Notes under the pieces: generated by a model
Database searches by the model: none
What the model was told of the DNA's origin: nothing
The model's input: the letters and a program-made list of their open reading frames with translations, nothing else
Made by a program: the position numbers and the translations under genes
Source of the DNA: Cenococcum geophilum 1.58
Taxonomy: Eukaryota > Ascomycota > Dothideomycetes > Gloniales > Gloniaceae
Direction: 5' to 3'
Length of the DNA stretch: 64,000 nucleotides
NCBI GenBank assembly: GCA_001692895.1
Contig: KV748193.1
Location: forward strand, 1,674,001-1,738,000
Shown here: positions 33,560 through 44,899 of the stretch, in pieces
How the letters are laid out: the number at the start of each line of letters is the position of its first letter
How positions within the stretch are numbered: position 1 is the first letter of the stretch

Positions 33560-36240
33560 GGTATAATAAAAACTGTATAATATACTTAGAATAAAACTAT
33601 AGGTCTTTTATAACTGTTGTAATAAAATTAAAATTTAAGGCTACTAGTACTATTACGCTTTTTTTATTATATTAAAGGGACGGGCAGCGATATTTTATTA
33701 TAACTATATTATAGGTAGAAACTATAGCTTTAATATAATACTTTAGCTTACTAAAGCCCACTTTAAGACTAATAAAAACCGCTAGCTTTATATATCTAAA
33801 TAGCAGAAGACTATATTCTAAAGAGTTATCGCTTCTAACTTAATAAAGACTTGTTTAGAGTGCTTTTAACTACTTTTTAATAAACTCTAAAAAATCTAAT
33901 GTGCCTTTACTAAAACTTACTAAAATAAGAATAGCCTAAGGGACTAGGTTATCTTAGCCTGCCATAGTATTCCTAAGTGTAATTTAGCGCTATATAAACC
34001 TATAAATACGTTTAAAGGAGTATATACTAAGCTATACTCTACTATAGGTACTATAATATAAATATAAGAATCTTAATAGTTTTATACTGAAAATCTTACC
34101 TAACTAAGTATATAGTGGCCGTAGTAGGGAATATAGTAAAGGGTATAATTAATATTAACTATAAGGCAATTATAAAGGTCCTTATAGAGGTTTATTTTAA
34201 AGTAATTGCTAAAAGAAGTACTATGTTTATAAGAAACCGAATTACTAGTTAACTAGGTATTCTTTTAATAAATAAAAGGAGGTATATAATAAGTTTCGCT
34301 AGAGTATAAGAAACATTAGAAATTATAAGGTTACTATAGCCTACTTTTAAAGCTTCCTGGTTTAATATAAAGGCGTAAAAGATCTTAAGGATAAGGTCAA
34401 TAAGGCTAAATAGCTCCTTATAGATATAGAAATTAAAGACTACTTACCTAACTAATACTTTACTAAGTATGGTAAGGTAAATGGTATATAAACCGTTGCT
34501 GTTTTTAATAACTAATTTACGCTCTACTCTATTATAAAGTTAGATATCTTTAATAAGCTAAAGGAGAGTTCTATATTCTCCTTTAATAACAGATACTTAG
34601 TAAACGTCTTCTATAGTATTATACTAGACACTAGAGCTGCAGAAATATCTATAATAGGAGAACCTTAAGTTTAAGCCCTCTAGTAGCTTAATAGCTTTAT
34701 CTAGATTAACTATTTAACGGCAGGCTAATATACGATTCGTTTTAGCAAGGGTACTATAATCTCTCTTAGTACAATTAGGGTTTAAACCCCCTTAGGGTAT
34801 ATTACTTTTTACATTATTTCTATAAATACTCCATTTTTATTTTGCATTAGAGATATAAATTAATTAGGCGTTAAGCTTAATAACCTTAAAAATATACTTA
34901 TTTAAGGAGATAATTAGGTGCCTATTATACGTAAGTAGGGTTACCCCTAGTTACTCCTTTATTAACTAGAAAAGAGTATTACTTAGAGCTACTTAACTAA
35001 GTTAGAGACGCACCTTTAGCGCTTAATATTAGTATACTTTTTAGAGTAAATTCGTTACTAATATCCCGAAGATATAATTATAGTTATACTTAAGCTATTA
35101 TATAGAATTGTAGAGGTAGGGATTTATTAGTGGGCTACCTATAGTAAGCACTATAAAGAGAAGCTTTTAATAACTACTTTTATATTTAACCTATGCTTCC
35201 TAATTATAACTATAAGAACTTTATTTAGAATTATCGGCATATAAACTAATAATATAATTATTTTAGGAGATGACTAATTCTTAGCTCTTAAAGAAGATAA
35301 GTTAGTAAAGGTAAATCTTATAGTAAAGCTAAAGGAAAACTTAATTTAATAATACTATTACTCTTTAATAGATGCACCCTCTCCCTAAACAAGGATTCTA
35401 TTACTTTACGCTAGAAGGGTTAAGGTAAGAAGATTAACGTTATTAATATTAATTCTTTAAAGTAAAGATATATAGAGTAACGCGCTTATAGAGTATATAT
35501 TGCTTCTATTTATTAACCTAAGGCTTTATTTGATCTCTTTATTACCGCCTAACACCAGGAACTAACTAAGGATAACGTTCTTGCCCTAAATAAACGTTTT
35601 TCGTATTAAATAAACTATCTTAATTAGGGACTACTCTATATGCCTATTAATCTTCCTACTACTAAGCTCTTTGTATTTATTAATAGATCGTTTATAAATA
35701 ATAAAGATTTTAGCTCCTAGCTAGGATATAAGATTATTATCGCAAATAAATCTACTAGAGAGAATAACTTTATAATTTATAGCAATCTTATCTACTAAAG
35801 CTTAACTAAGAGTAAGCGTATTACTTAAAGTATTCTAGCGTTAGAGATATATGGAATAGTTGGCGGAGTTAATATAGTAATTACAATTGGAACTACCCTA
35901 AAGATAATTATAGATTAACTTAAACTTCTTGTTATCCCTATAATTATATACACTAACTTATATTTCCTCTATAAGTATTTAGTTAAGCTTAGTACTATAA
36001 AGGAGAAGCGCCTTATAATTAATATTATAGCACTTTAGCAATCCTATAAGCGTTAAGAACTTTTTAAGATTTAATAGATTAATAGCTAAGATAACCTAGT
36101 AGATGTAATAACAAAGGTAAACCTAAATAAGGTACTAAAGACGTTTATTAATATAAATACTCTATATATATAAGTTAGAGGTTAGGTTAAAAGGGAGTAG
36201 GAGTATAATATTTTATAAACCCTAACTTAAACTAGCTAAT
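33560..36240 (+). pseudogene. Copia-B copy 2 gag-pol remainder, integrase deleted
   Basis: Resumes gag at 33560. The region 34090-34575 matches copy 1. Protease (LDTRAAEIS) lies at about 34626, followed by GAG-pre-integrase to about 35060 (WLLLY, EKSIT). The frame then jumps directly into late reverse transcriptase (WATYSKHYKEKLL near 35135; TNNIIILGDD near 35243, with the catalytic Asp pair now Asn). The remaining reverse transcriptase and RNase H run to about 36190, including an FIDRSF-type motif near 35693, SILALEIYG near 35830, and YTNLYFLYKYLVKL. Integrase and the first half of reverse transcriptase are deleted. Non-autonomous before RIP or deleted later; the sequence alone cannot tell. 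Confidence 0.83.
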
Positions 36241-36470
36241 TAGGATTTTCTATTCCTAGGATAGAAAATCGCTATTAGCTTGCTCACTACTAGCGCCTTA
36301 GCGGCCCTTCTAATAAGATATCTACCTATAACTCTACGTGCTAAGAGGCAAATTTTGGGACAGTGAGACTTATATTATAATGGCAATAGTAAGTAAGGAA
36401 AATTAATATTTGTTATACTAGTTAAGCGGTATATATATATAGATAGCAACCGTAAAAGAAGAGTTGCTAG

Positions 36471-36631
36471 TATTGGGAATATAGGCAAGTTGCCGTTACG
36501 TGTTGCCACGGCACTAGCGTAGCGAGGAGCCTTAAGCTCCTCGCCCTTCCTTAAGTAAGAGGAAGATAGAATAACAATTATCATACTACCTACAACTTGT
36601 AGATACGTGATATCACCTTATGAAACCAACA
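36471..36631 (+). repeat. Copia-B 3' LTR (copy 2)
   Basis: 161 bp, TATTGGGAATATAGG to AAACCAACA. The GC-rich stem-loop GCGAGGAG...CTCCTCGC is intact at about 36520-36542. A short antisense open frame across it is not a gene. Confidence 0.9.
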
Positions 36632-36636
36632 GTCTG
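36632..36636. repeat. 5-bp target duplication of Copia-B copy 2 (right)
   Basis: GTCTG; its partner is 23863-23867. Confidence 0.85.
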
Positions 36637-37480
36637 CAGATAGGAGGCTCGCTTAATTTTGATTTTCGCAACACTTTTAAAAAAGGTAGTAATGCCTTAA
36701 AACGCTTAATTGTAGGCATTTTCTTAACAAAAGGCATTATATAGCATTATCTACAATATTAATAAATAAAGCTTTAGTTTTATATAATTAAGGCTCTATC
36801 GCAATATTTTTATATTAAAAGCTCTACTTAATTGACGTTGCCTATATTATGCCAACGTCCTTATTTAACACCTTACTATTACTTAAATTGCTAACTTAAT
36901 CCTTTGGTCAGTATTAGGTTCGCAAATCTAATAAGGCATAGTGGCGCTAATGGTAAATTTCTTAAATATGGATTATGTATTAAGGTATTAAATTTTTTAA
37001 TTCTTAAAGTAGCAGTAACATATGGAATGTTAGTCCCCCAACGTAAATTTTAACCTAAGTTTATAAGTAATAAGCTAATTAATTAACCCAAAGCTTTAAC
37101 TTAGAGCTTTATTATATAGACTTTAATTAATATATATAGAGATAAGGTTTTCTAGGGGGAGACCCCCTAAGACCCCCCTATATAAAGCTTTTGCTTAATT
37201 TAGAAGTAGTAGTAAGATTAAGGCGCCTTAGTTACCGCTAGGTAAAAATCTACTATAGTAACTAAGGCGCCCTACTTAAGCTAGGCTTAAAGATTATATT
37301 AGTTACGGATCTAGTATATATTTAAACTACAGAGCTTTAATGCAAAGCCCTTTACGTAGGATTTAATATAGTAGATTGTAATTTTAATTTAAAGCTTTAT
37401 ATACTAAATATTTCTAATACCTAATAACTAAATCGCCGCATAGCTAGAATTAAAGTAAGTCTATTACCCCAATTCGATTA
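36637..37480. other. AT-rich relic with two hairpins
   Basis: No coding region seen. It contains a GC-rich hairpin TAGGGGG-AGA-CCCCCTA at 37153-37169 and a 14-bp inverted repeat GGCGCCTTAGTTAC (37222-37235) / GTAACTAAGGCGCC (37258-37271) with a 22-base loop. The second could be the closing stem of a small inverted-repeat element. Confidence 0.6.
37222..37271. repeat. 14-bp inverted repeat around 22-base loop
   Basis: Perfect arms GGCGCCTTAGTTAC and its reverse complement. They remain exact inside sequence that is otherwise heavily mutated. Confidence 0.85.
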
Positions 37481-37740
37481 AATACGCGCGTAAAAAGAGA
37501 CATAACTATATACCGGAACCCCTCCCCCTAACGGGCGAGGGCGGTGCGGTTATAGTAACGACGTCTAATATAATCGATCAACTACGGTTTAGATATATGA
37601 CGACGCAATAGCTTAGCGACGACGTAATAGTAATGGGAGGGAGAGGAGGAGGGGGTGGCTTGGCCACTGTAAGAAGGTTATAATATTAGTGTAGTATTAA
37701 ACTTTAAAAACCGTGTCCCGGGAGCTTAATTAACGACCCC
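37481..37740. other. GC-richer island, no gene seen
   Basis: Contains CpG-rich words (GGGCGAGGGCGGTGCGG near 37533, repeated GACGACG near 37600-37625) and a G/A-rich run near 37637-37660. There is no frame longer than background. It has escaped most RIP and may be an old low-copy segment. Confidence 0.4.
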
Positions 37741-37941
37741 TATATAAAACGTTAACAACGTTTAATTATAGAGCTTTAAACCGGCAGATTTTTTAGGAAT
37801 ACCTATTATAAGTAGCTCTAAGTACAAAATCTAAAATATTTAGTAGTGGTATAAGTATAGGACGGGGTACGTATTTGCGTTCCTAAATATTATTATATAA
37901 TGCAATTTTTAGGTAATAAAAACTAGCCGTTAATATTACTT

Positions 37942-38414
37942 AACTAACACCTACTAAAGGTTCCTCCGTTCTTTCTATTTTCTCTCTTACCCGTCTCCTT
38001 ATCTAATACTATCTATATTACTACGTTAACTAATAAATCCATTAATAGGGACTAAGGAGGAGTATTAGAGCACCTTTAGCTCTTATAAGGAAGAAGAAAA
38101 GAAAAGAGGAAGGTATAGAGGAAGTATTTATAAATAGGAGGAGGCCTATAAGTATAGGAGATTAAACAGCCATAATATAGTTATTAACGTTGCTCGACTA
38201 ATACCTACTAGAGGCTCCTCCATCCTTCCTATCTTCTCTCTCGCCCATCTCCTCATCTAATACTATCTATATCACTACGTTAACTAATAGATCCCTTAGT
38301 AGGGACTAAGGAGGAATATTAGAGCACTACTAGCTCTTATAAGGAAGAAGAAAAGAAGAGAGGAAGGTATAAAGGAGGGAGTATTTATAGATAGGAGGAG
38401 GCCCTATAAGTATA
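37942..38414. repeat. Tandem duplication of about 215 bp
   Basis: Unit 1 at 37942-38156 and unit 2 at 38196-38414, offset 254 bp. Both run from AACTAAYACCTACTA-like sequence to GGAGGAGGCC(C)TATAAGTATA. Each starts pyrimidine-rich and ends purine-rich, so each could fold back on itself. No protein is evident. Confidence 0.85.
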
Positions 38415-38560
38415 TAATTTAGTAAGTACTAATAGCACGAAATTCTTATATAAGATAGGCTTAATTGCTTACTAAAATATAGAGTGTCTCTATTACTGCA
38501 GTGGCTACTATAATAGTAGAGACGCTTTAAATATTTAATATAACTAACTACTGAGGCTGT

Positions 38561-39120
38561 TAATAAGTAGAAGGTAGGCTACTAATATAGTACGAATAAT
38601 ATAGTTGTTAATATTGCTTATAGCCTATTTTTACTTCTAGTATACGCGTAGATCGTCCTTATATTTAGCGTAGAGCTAGTTTAGGTATAGCTTTGCTATT
38701 AATATAGCCGTGGGTAGTATATCCCTTATTATAAGCCGACTTAGTAGTTCTAGCTTTGGAAGATTATCTTTCTTTTTAGATAGGTTAATATACTGCTATA
38801 CCTTATTAGTTTTAGCTATGTTAAATAATAAAGAACTATTAAATCTAATTAGATAGCTTATTAAGGATAAGGTTAATTTTTAATTTAGTAGAGGTCGTTA
38901 TTTTTAGAATTTAATAGGTTAGAAAGGGTCTAGGTTAGGGTCTAGCTAGCATCTTAATAGAACCTTATTTAAACATTCCAAACTTTTAATTTAATTTATT
39001 AGTTCGTTTATTAGTCGGGTACGTTTATTAACTAGAGTTAATCGTCTGTTTATTTAATAGGTAAAGAAGCTTAAAACACTATAAAGGTAGTAGAAGTAGT
39101 AACTTCTTAAATAAAGTAAT
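38561..39120 (-). pseudogene. Copia-A copy 3, gag fragment
   Basis: The reverse complement matches 12780-13340 of Copia-A copy 2 almost collinearly, from TTTAAGAAGTTACTACTTC to GTAGCCTACCTTCTACTTATTAA. The region encodes the N-terminal half of Copia Gag. Differences are mainly C to T, and all frames are closed. No LTR remains on either side, so it is an old fragment. Confidence 0.82.
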
Positions 39121-39564
39121 AAATCTAGACTTTAGATTACTAAAATCTAAATAAAAAGAAACTAGAAATTAATTAGGGAAAAAGACTAAAAAAATCGACT
39201 ACCCCTTACTAATCTTATTAATATTAGAGGTATAGCTAAGCCTACTTATAGAGGGCTTTACTAGATATATATAAAACGCCTTATATAGCTGCTAGGGTGA
39301 CTAAGTAAGGCTATAAGGCTAGAAAGAGGGTTCTTAGTTAGGAATCGTTGTAATTATCTATGCATTCTTAAATGTTATATAACTCCTTATATAAGCAACA
39401 TTTCCGCCCTTTAAAAAAATTTAAAATTTCTAAAAATTAATTAACGCTATAGATAGCAGTAATATTAATCTAGTAAGACTACTAATTCTCCCTATATACT
39501 ATTATATGTATATCTAATAGCTCTAGAAGCAGTAAGAAGGTAGGATAGATAGGGGGGTTAAAAT
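39121..39564. other. AT-rich relic, no gene seen
   Basis: Left flank of Gypsy-B copy 1. No frame and no repeat partner was recognised. A G-run (GGGGGG, 39552-39557) lies 8 bases before the LTR. Confidence 0.45.
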
Positions 39565-39987
39565 TGTTACGGACGCTTTAAGTACAATGTTATAACTACT
39601 TGGAGAAGAGTTAGAAGAAGCTAGTTAGTTAATTTAGGCATGGTCTAGAATAGAGCCGATAGAGCTATATAACGAGGAATAGTAATCAAAGTTATATAAC
39701 ATTGTACGCAGTATACGCAGTATATGAGAGGAATGTACGTATAATATGTATAACACGTATATTACGTATAAGAAGGATTTTATAGGAGTACGGTTGTGTA
39801 TTTAAGGACCCTTAGTCCCTACCTAGATAGTTCCTTCCTTATAGTAATTCTTAGAATATAATTAGAGTTAATTTATTAGGCAACTACTTTACTAGTTATT
39901 ATTACGTTGTTAACTTTAATTTATATTACTTATACACCTAGCCTAATAACAAGCCTACCGTAATACTTACTACATAGTTCTATTATA
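39565..39987 (+). repeat. Gypsy-B copy 1 5' LTR
   Basis: 423 bp, starting TGTTACGGACGCTTTAAG. It matches in reverse the two LTRs of copy 2 (44415-44835, 51947-52367). The following ATTACTACCTAGTTACGG is shared by both copies and is the likely primer-binding region. Confidence 0.9.
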
Positions 39988-40049
39988 TAATTACTACCTA
40001 GTTACGGTATTAAATATATAAAGTTAAATAACATGCCACTATAACGCTA

Positions 40050-41110
40050 TTGACGGCGGCAACTACTTTAAGGTTAGGAGGCGATACTAATATAGTAGAT
40101 ACTGACTTGTAATAACCTGTGATGGTTGGATAACTATAAGAGATAGTTAACTAATTAACGACTAATAATGCGGCGCTAAAAGAAAGGGTTAATAGGATAG
40201 GAGCAGTAAAGATTAAGTTACTATTAATTAAGAGATACTTAGGAAAAAGATCGAAGCTTAAAGGATTTCTTACGTAAATGCACTTTAAAGTTACGTAAGA
40301 AGGGGCAAAGCTACCAACACCTATAGATTAAATAGCCTATGTGGGACTATTCCTATTAGAAAGGGCACTTAAGTAGTTTAAGCCTTACCTTATAGAGATA
40401 TAGGCAAATAGAATAATAACTACTAACTAAGAGGTGCGATTTATATTCTTAAGCTAGGAAGGGTTTATAGAGCGACTTATATAAATATTTGGAGACCCAG
40501 AGGCAGTAACTACGGCAGAAAGAAAACTCTAAGATATTATGTAATAAACCTTAGTAATAAAGTACATAATATAGTTCCAGACGTTAGCTATATAAGTTAA
40601 GTGGAATAATAAGGCACTTATAGCATAGTATAAATAAGGACTTAAGGCTAAAGTCTAGAATATAATTATCTTAATAGAAGATACGGATACCCTACGGGAG
40701 TTAATAGATTAAGCGATTAAGATTAATAATTGGATCTACTAGAGAGAATAGGCTAAGTTAGGCTAGGATAGGGTTCTATAGTCGTATAAGGTGTAGAGTA
40801 TATAACGACTAAAGCTAAGTTAAAGACTATAGTATAGCGCAGAGCTAATGGACCTAAGCGGTATTAAAGAAGCCTATAAGAAATGGAGTAAGAAACTATA
40901 AAAACCTAGAGGTTAAGGATCTAGTAATTATAGAACTAAGGCGTAGAGGCTAAACTAGGGATCTTAGTAGCAGAAGATGTTTAGGCGAACTCTATAGCAA
41001 AGTTAGTGGTTTAAAGACGGAGCTTATATAAATTGCGGGAAATAAGGTTATTTCGTAAGGGATTATAAAGATAGTTAGAGTTACTATGCAATAAAGGGAA
41101 CCTAACTAGT
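40050..41110 (+). pseudogene. Gypsy-B copy 1 gag
   Basis: Capsid-type Gag relic. The segment beginning RSKLKGFLT near 40255 corresponds to the start of a retrotransposon gag domain, and WNNKALIA follows near 40600. A zinc-knuckle remnant (YINCGK, stop, GYFVRDYKDS) lies near 41025-41075, in which two of the three cysteines and the His are replaced by Tyr (G to A). Frame closed by many TAA/TAG. Confidence 0.8.
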
Positions 41111-42935
41111 AGTAGAAGATATATATATATAGAGGGATAATAGTGTACTACGGGGAATAAAAGAATATTTAATTAAAAGTTTTACGTTTTGTTATAATAA
41201 CGTATGCCAAATTTATAAAGACGCTAAGTACGGCGTAAGCTATTAGCTATAGGAGCCAAAATCCTTAAAGTATAGGGGAATTAACGAACTATTATATAGA
41301 CCGGATATTAAAGACGACGAGTTTAATATAGGCGAAATATTTACAGACGATAAGGTAATAAAGGTAGTTTACTAGGAACGTGTAAACCTTAAAGAAGTTA
41401 TATTAGAAGTAGAGACTAAGACCGCTATAGAGTAAGGTTTAGTAACGGGTATAATAACACCGTTAAATACGGCATCCATCGCTTTATAAGATAGAAGGAA
41501 GAGTATTTTATAGAGATTAAGTAAGCAAGCAACTGCTAGTGCTAACCTATCACTTGATAAAGGCAAAAAGCTAAAGGCTTAAGATTCTTAAGATGAGATA
41601 AGAGATAACTAAGATTCTTAAGACGAGATAAAGTATACCTAAGGACCTATAATAAATAGGAACCGATAAAGCAGGGTAATAGCTTAGTTTAAAGATATAT
41701 AAATAAGCTCGGGATAGAGTTTCCTATAGGCATAAGACTCTTAAGACAAGATGAGTGAGATTTAAGACTTTTAAGACGAGATGAGAATACCTAAGCCTAG
41801 TTAGACTGAGGTAGGAGTAAAGCTTAAGATAGAAGCCAGCTTAAGACCGAGAATCCTATAAAACTAAGATTTTAAGACACAAATGAGGACTATTAACGAG
41901 ATTAAGAAGTAAGATGACTTTAAGGATCTACTCGTAAAACGTAAAAAGAGAGAAACTATAGAGGAGTTTAGGGCAAGAATAACCTTATAGCAAGATTAGA
42001 AACTAGACAAGAGGTTTAGTATATTAGGTTATATAAGGGACAGAGCACCTATATAAAAGATTACTAATAGGCCTAAAACAGGCACACTAAGAGCTAAGTG
42101 GCTTACTAAACTAGAATAAGAAGAGGATTTAGGGATTCTAATTAGGTTTAAAAAACGATATATAAAAGGCTATTATAATGCAGTAATAAGGAGATACTTC
42201 CTTATGGATAAGCCGTATATACTCTAGCAGCTGTACTAAAAGTGGTATAGGCAACGATATAATGATAAGTGGGAAGATTTCTATATATAGTTAGATAAGA
42301 AAGTTATCTAAGACCACCTAATTACAGAAAAGGCAATAAGTTATATTAAAGGAGCCTTAATTATAACGTTAAGAGACCTAAAGGAGCAATTAGAGGACTA
42401 AAGAAGTAAGAGATAAATCTTAGTACCTGCAAACGAAGTTATAACGCTTAAATTAACACGAAAGAGGTTTAAACTTAAGGATAAAAACAAACTAAGAGTT
42501 AACCTAAGACACTAAGCATATTATATATTGGCATAGATTGCGTATATAAATAATATATATAATATATATAGAGCACCTAAGGATAAAAACTGGAAGTACT
42601 TAATAAGGATATATTAGGCACCGGATAAGGCGAAATATTAAAACGCTAGGTATATATATAGTTGGCACCTAGTAGAAGTATAAAGCTAAAGGGACTTAAT
42701 GCTTTAACTAGGAAGATTCCTTATAGAAGAATGCCTAAATAGATAATAGTAGTGGGAATGCCTAGAGAATATATATCTATAGTATATTAAAGATAAAAAG
42801 CGAACTAAGTATTAGCTAAAAGTGGACTAAGTATAAATAGGATTAAGCAGCTAATAGTTAGGAAAAGTAAAGGCCTATAGAACTAGAGGGAACCAGTAAT
42901 AGAGCCTTAAACCCTTAAAGGAATTTAAGAATAAC
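41111..42935 (+). pseudogene. Gypsy-B copy 1 spacer region with acidic DSQDE repeats
   Basis: Between the Gag knuckle and protease lies about 1.8 kb that reads, apart from RIP-type stops, as one charged polypeptide. It includes several imperfect QDSQDE(I/M)R motifs (about 41580-41790) encoded by AAGAYTCTTAAGACGAGAT repeats, then a basic, Trp-containing segment (WYRQRYNDKWEDFYI near 42240). I do not recognise a domain. It is probably a Gag/Pol extension peculiar to this family, and the same stretch exists in copy 2 (about 48950-50560). Confidence 0.5.
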
Positions 42936-44409
42936 ACCTAAATTTATAAGTTAAGTGGTAAGATTAATAGTTTAAAGTATTAATAGATAGTAGAGTAATA
43001 AGGAACTATATCTTACTAGTAGTAGTTAAAAGAATAGGGTTACTATATAGGAAAAAGGAGCATCCTTACCTATTAGTGACGATTTTAGGAGATCTAATAG
43101 CCTATAGGGGAGGCATTATTAATCTTAAAATAGAACCTATTTAGCTAACTATTAAAGGAAGATAAATTAAGATGTCTTTTAATATATTACTATTAGGGAA
43201 TAATAAGGTAGTATTAGGAATGCCTTAGTTATAGAAATATAATCTAAAAATCAATTAGATTATAGGTTAAGTCAATATTAGAGATACTTAACGCCGTAAG
43301 ATATAATAATAAGCTAAGTTGGTATAGTACTAAGTAAGAGCGACCTATAAAGAAACGGAAAAAGGACTAAGCTATATACTAAAGAAATACTATAAGTATA
43401 GTAAGAAACTATAGTTACTAGAAAGTAAAAAGCTGTTAGATTATATAGCATAGGACTATAAGATAGAGTTAGAACTAGAAATAAATCTAAGGTTCCTTTT
43501 AACCTATAAGCTTACTAAAGAAGAAGGTAGAGTACTTAAAGAGTTTATCTAAGAGAACCTATAAAAGGGATATATTAGACTATCGCAGTTATTAGCGGGT
43601 TATCCAGTACTATTTATATTAAAGAAGAATAGCAAACTAAGGCTATGTATAGACTATAGATAGTTAAATAGCATTAATAAAAAGGATAGGTATCCTTTAC
43701 CCTTAATTAGCAAAATCTAANANAGGATANGTAACGNGTAAATCTTTANNAANATAGATNTAAGATAGGCGTACNATTAGATNNNGATTAAGGAAGGCAA
43801 TAAATAGAAGGCAGCCTTTAGGTTAAAGAAAGGACTATATAAACTATTAGTTATANAATTNNGGCTTATAAANGCACNANNAANNTTNTAAAAGNGNATT
43901 AANAANNTATTANNAGAANANTTAGATNAATTTNTTATAGTATACCTTAATAATATTATTATCTACTTAATAACTAAGGAAGAATACGGGGAACATGTTA
44001 AATAGGTTTTAAAAAGACTATAAGAAGAATAGATGCTAGTAGTAATTAAGAAATGTAAGTTCTTTACTAGGAAGACTAATTTTATTAAATTTGTTATTAA
44101 ACTAAACTAACTTAGTATAGATCTAAAAAAGATCGAAGCTATAGTAAATTGGTAAGAACTAGAGAATGTTACGTAGTTAAGATCGTTTTTAGGTTTTTAT
44201 AATTACTATAGAAGGTTTATAGCGTAATGGTTAAAGGATATTAAACTATTTACGCTATTAATAAAGAAAGAAGAACTATAGGTATAGGGAGAGGAATAGT
44301 GGAAATTATTTAAGAATATTAAAAGGTTATTTACCTAGGAGCTAGTTCTTAAAATCTATTAACTAGGACTAGAGATGGTTATAAGGATAGATATATTAGA
44401 CTTTATATT
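42936..44409 (+). pseudogene. Gypsy-B copy 1 protease, RT and start of RNase H
   Basis: Protease motif LIDSRVIRNYI near 42982 (family DSGATRNFI; Gly is now Arg, Asp kept). Reverse transcriptase: RLCIDYRQLNSINKKDRYPLPLI near 43642, and the active site at about 43941-43957 reads VYLNNII where YLDDIL is expected, so both catalytic Asp are Asn. About 30 ambiguous bases lie at 43721-43934. RNase H begins near 44360 and is cut by the insertion. Confidence 0.86.
43721..43934. other. Cluster of ambiguous bases in Gypsy-B RT
   Basis: About 35 N calls within 214 bases of the reverse transcriptase of Gypsy-B copy 1. Smaller clusters lie at 32803-32827, 51163-51233 and 52486-52571, and single Ns at 22407-22408, 22432, 47177, 47278 and 48335. 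They fall in repeated sequence and probably mark unresolved mixtures of repeat copies in the assembly. Confidence 0.8.
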
Positions 44410-44414
44410 AGGGG

Positions 44415-44835
44415 TATAATGGAACCTTATAGCAAGTACTACAATAGGCTTATTAATGGGCTAGGTGTATAGGTAATGTAAATAAAAGTTAACAACGTAA
44501 TAACTAGTAGAGTAGTTGCCTAATAAATTAACTCTAATTGTATTCTAAGAATTACTATAAGGAAGGAACTATCTAGGTAGGGACTAAGGGTCCTTAAATA
44601 TACAAACGTACTCTTATAAAATCCTTCTTATACGTAATATACGTATACTCTATCTACTTTGTTACGGATTATATAAATCCTATAGATTATATAGATTACG
44701 TTACGTAACCTTAGTTACTATTTCTTATTATATAGCTCTATTGGCTCTATTCTAAACCGTACTTATATTAGCTAACTAGCTTCTTCTAACTCCTCTCTAA
44801 GTAGTTATAATATTACACTTAAAGCGTCTATAATA
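44415..44835 (-). repeat. Gypsy-B copy 2 3' LTR
   Basis: 421 bp; the minus-strand start is TATTATAGACGC (from TGTTACGGACGC). More mutated than the 5' LTR. Confidence 0.9.
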
Positions 44836-44899
44836 CTATCTCCCTCCCCTTTATCTTTGTCCTTAAAGATTCCTAATATCTTTAAGTTATTTACTAGAG

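Larger units (their letters stand above)
23868..36631 (+). mobile_element. Copia-B copy 2, one insertion split by three others
   Basis: LTRs at 23868-24048 and 36471-36631 share the start TATTRGGAATATAGGCAAG and the end ACCAAYA, and the outer flanks carry the same 5-bp target duplication GTCTG (23863-23867 and 36632-36636). The intervening 12.4 kb is therefore a single Copia insertion that later received Gypsy-C (24119-30313), a TRIM-like element (31243-31818) and a LINE (31819-33546). Removing these leaves about 4.2 kb, short for a Copia because integrase and early reverse transcriptase are deleted near 35065. Confidence 0.88.

Noticed and set aside
36375-36584. Minus-strand 69-codon frame
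   Set aside because: It overlaps the Copia-B 3' LTR and its flank and has no motif; a by-product of composition.
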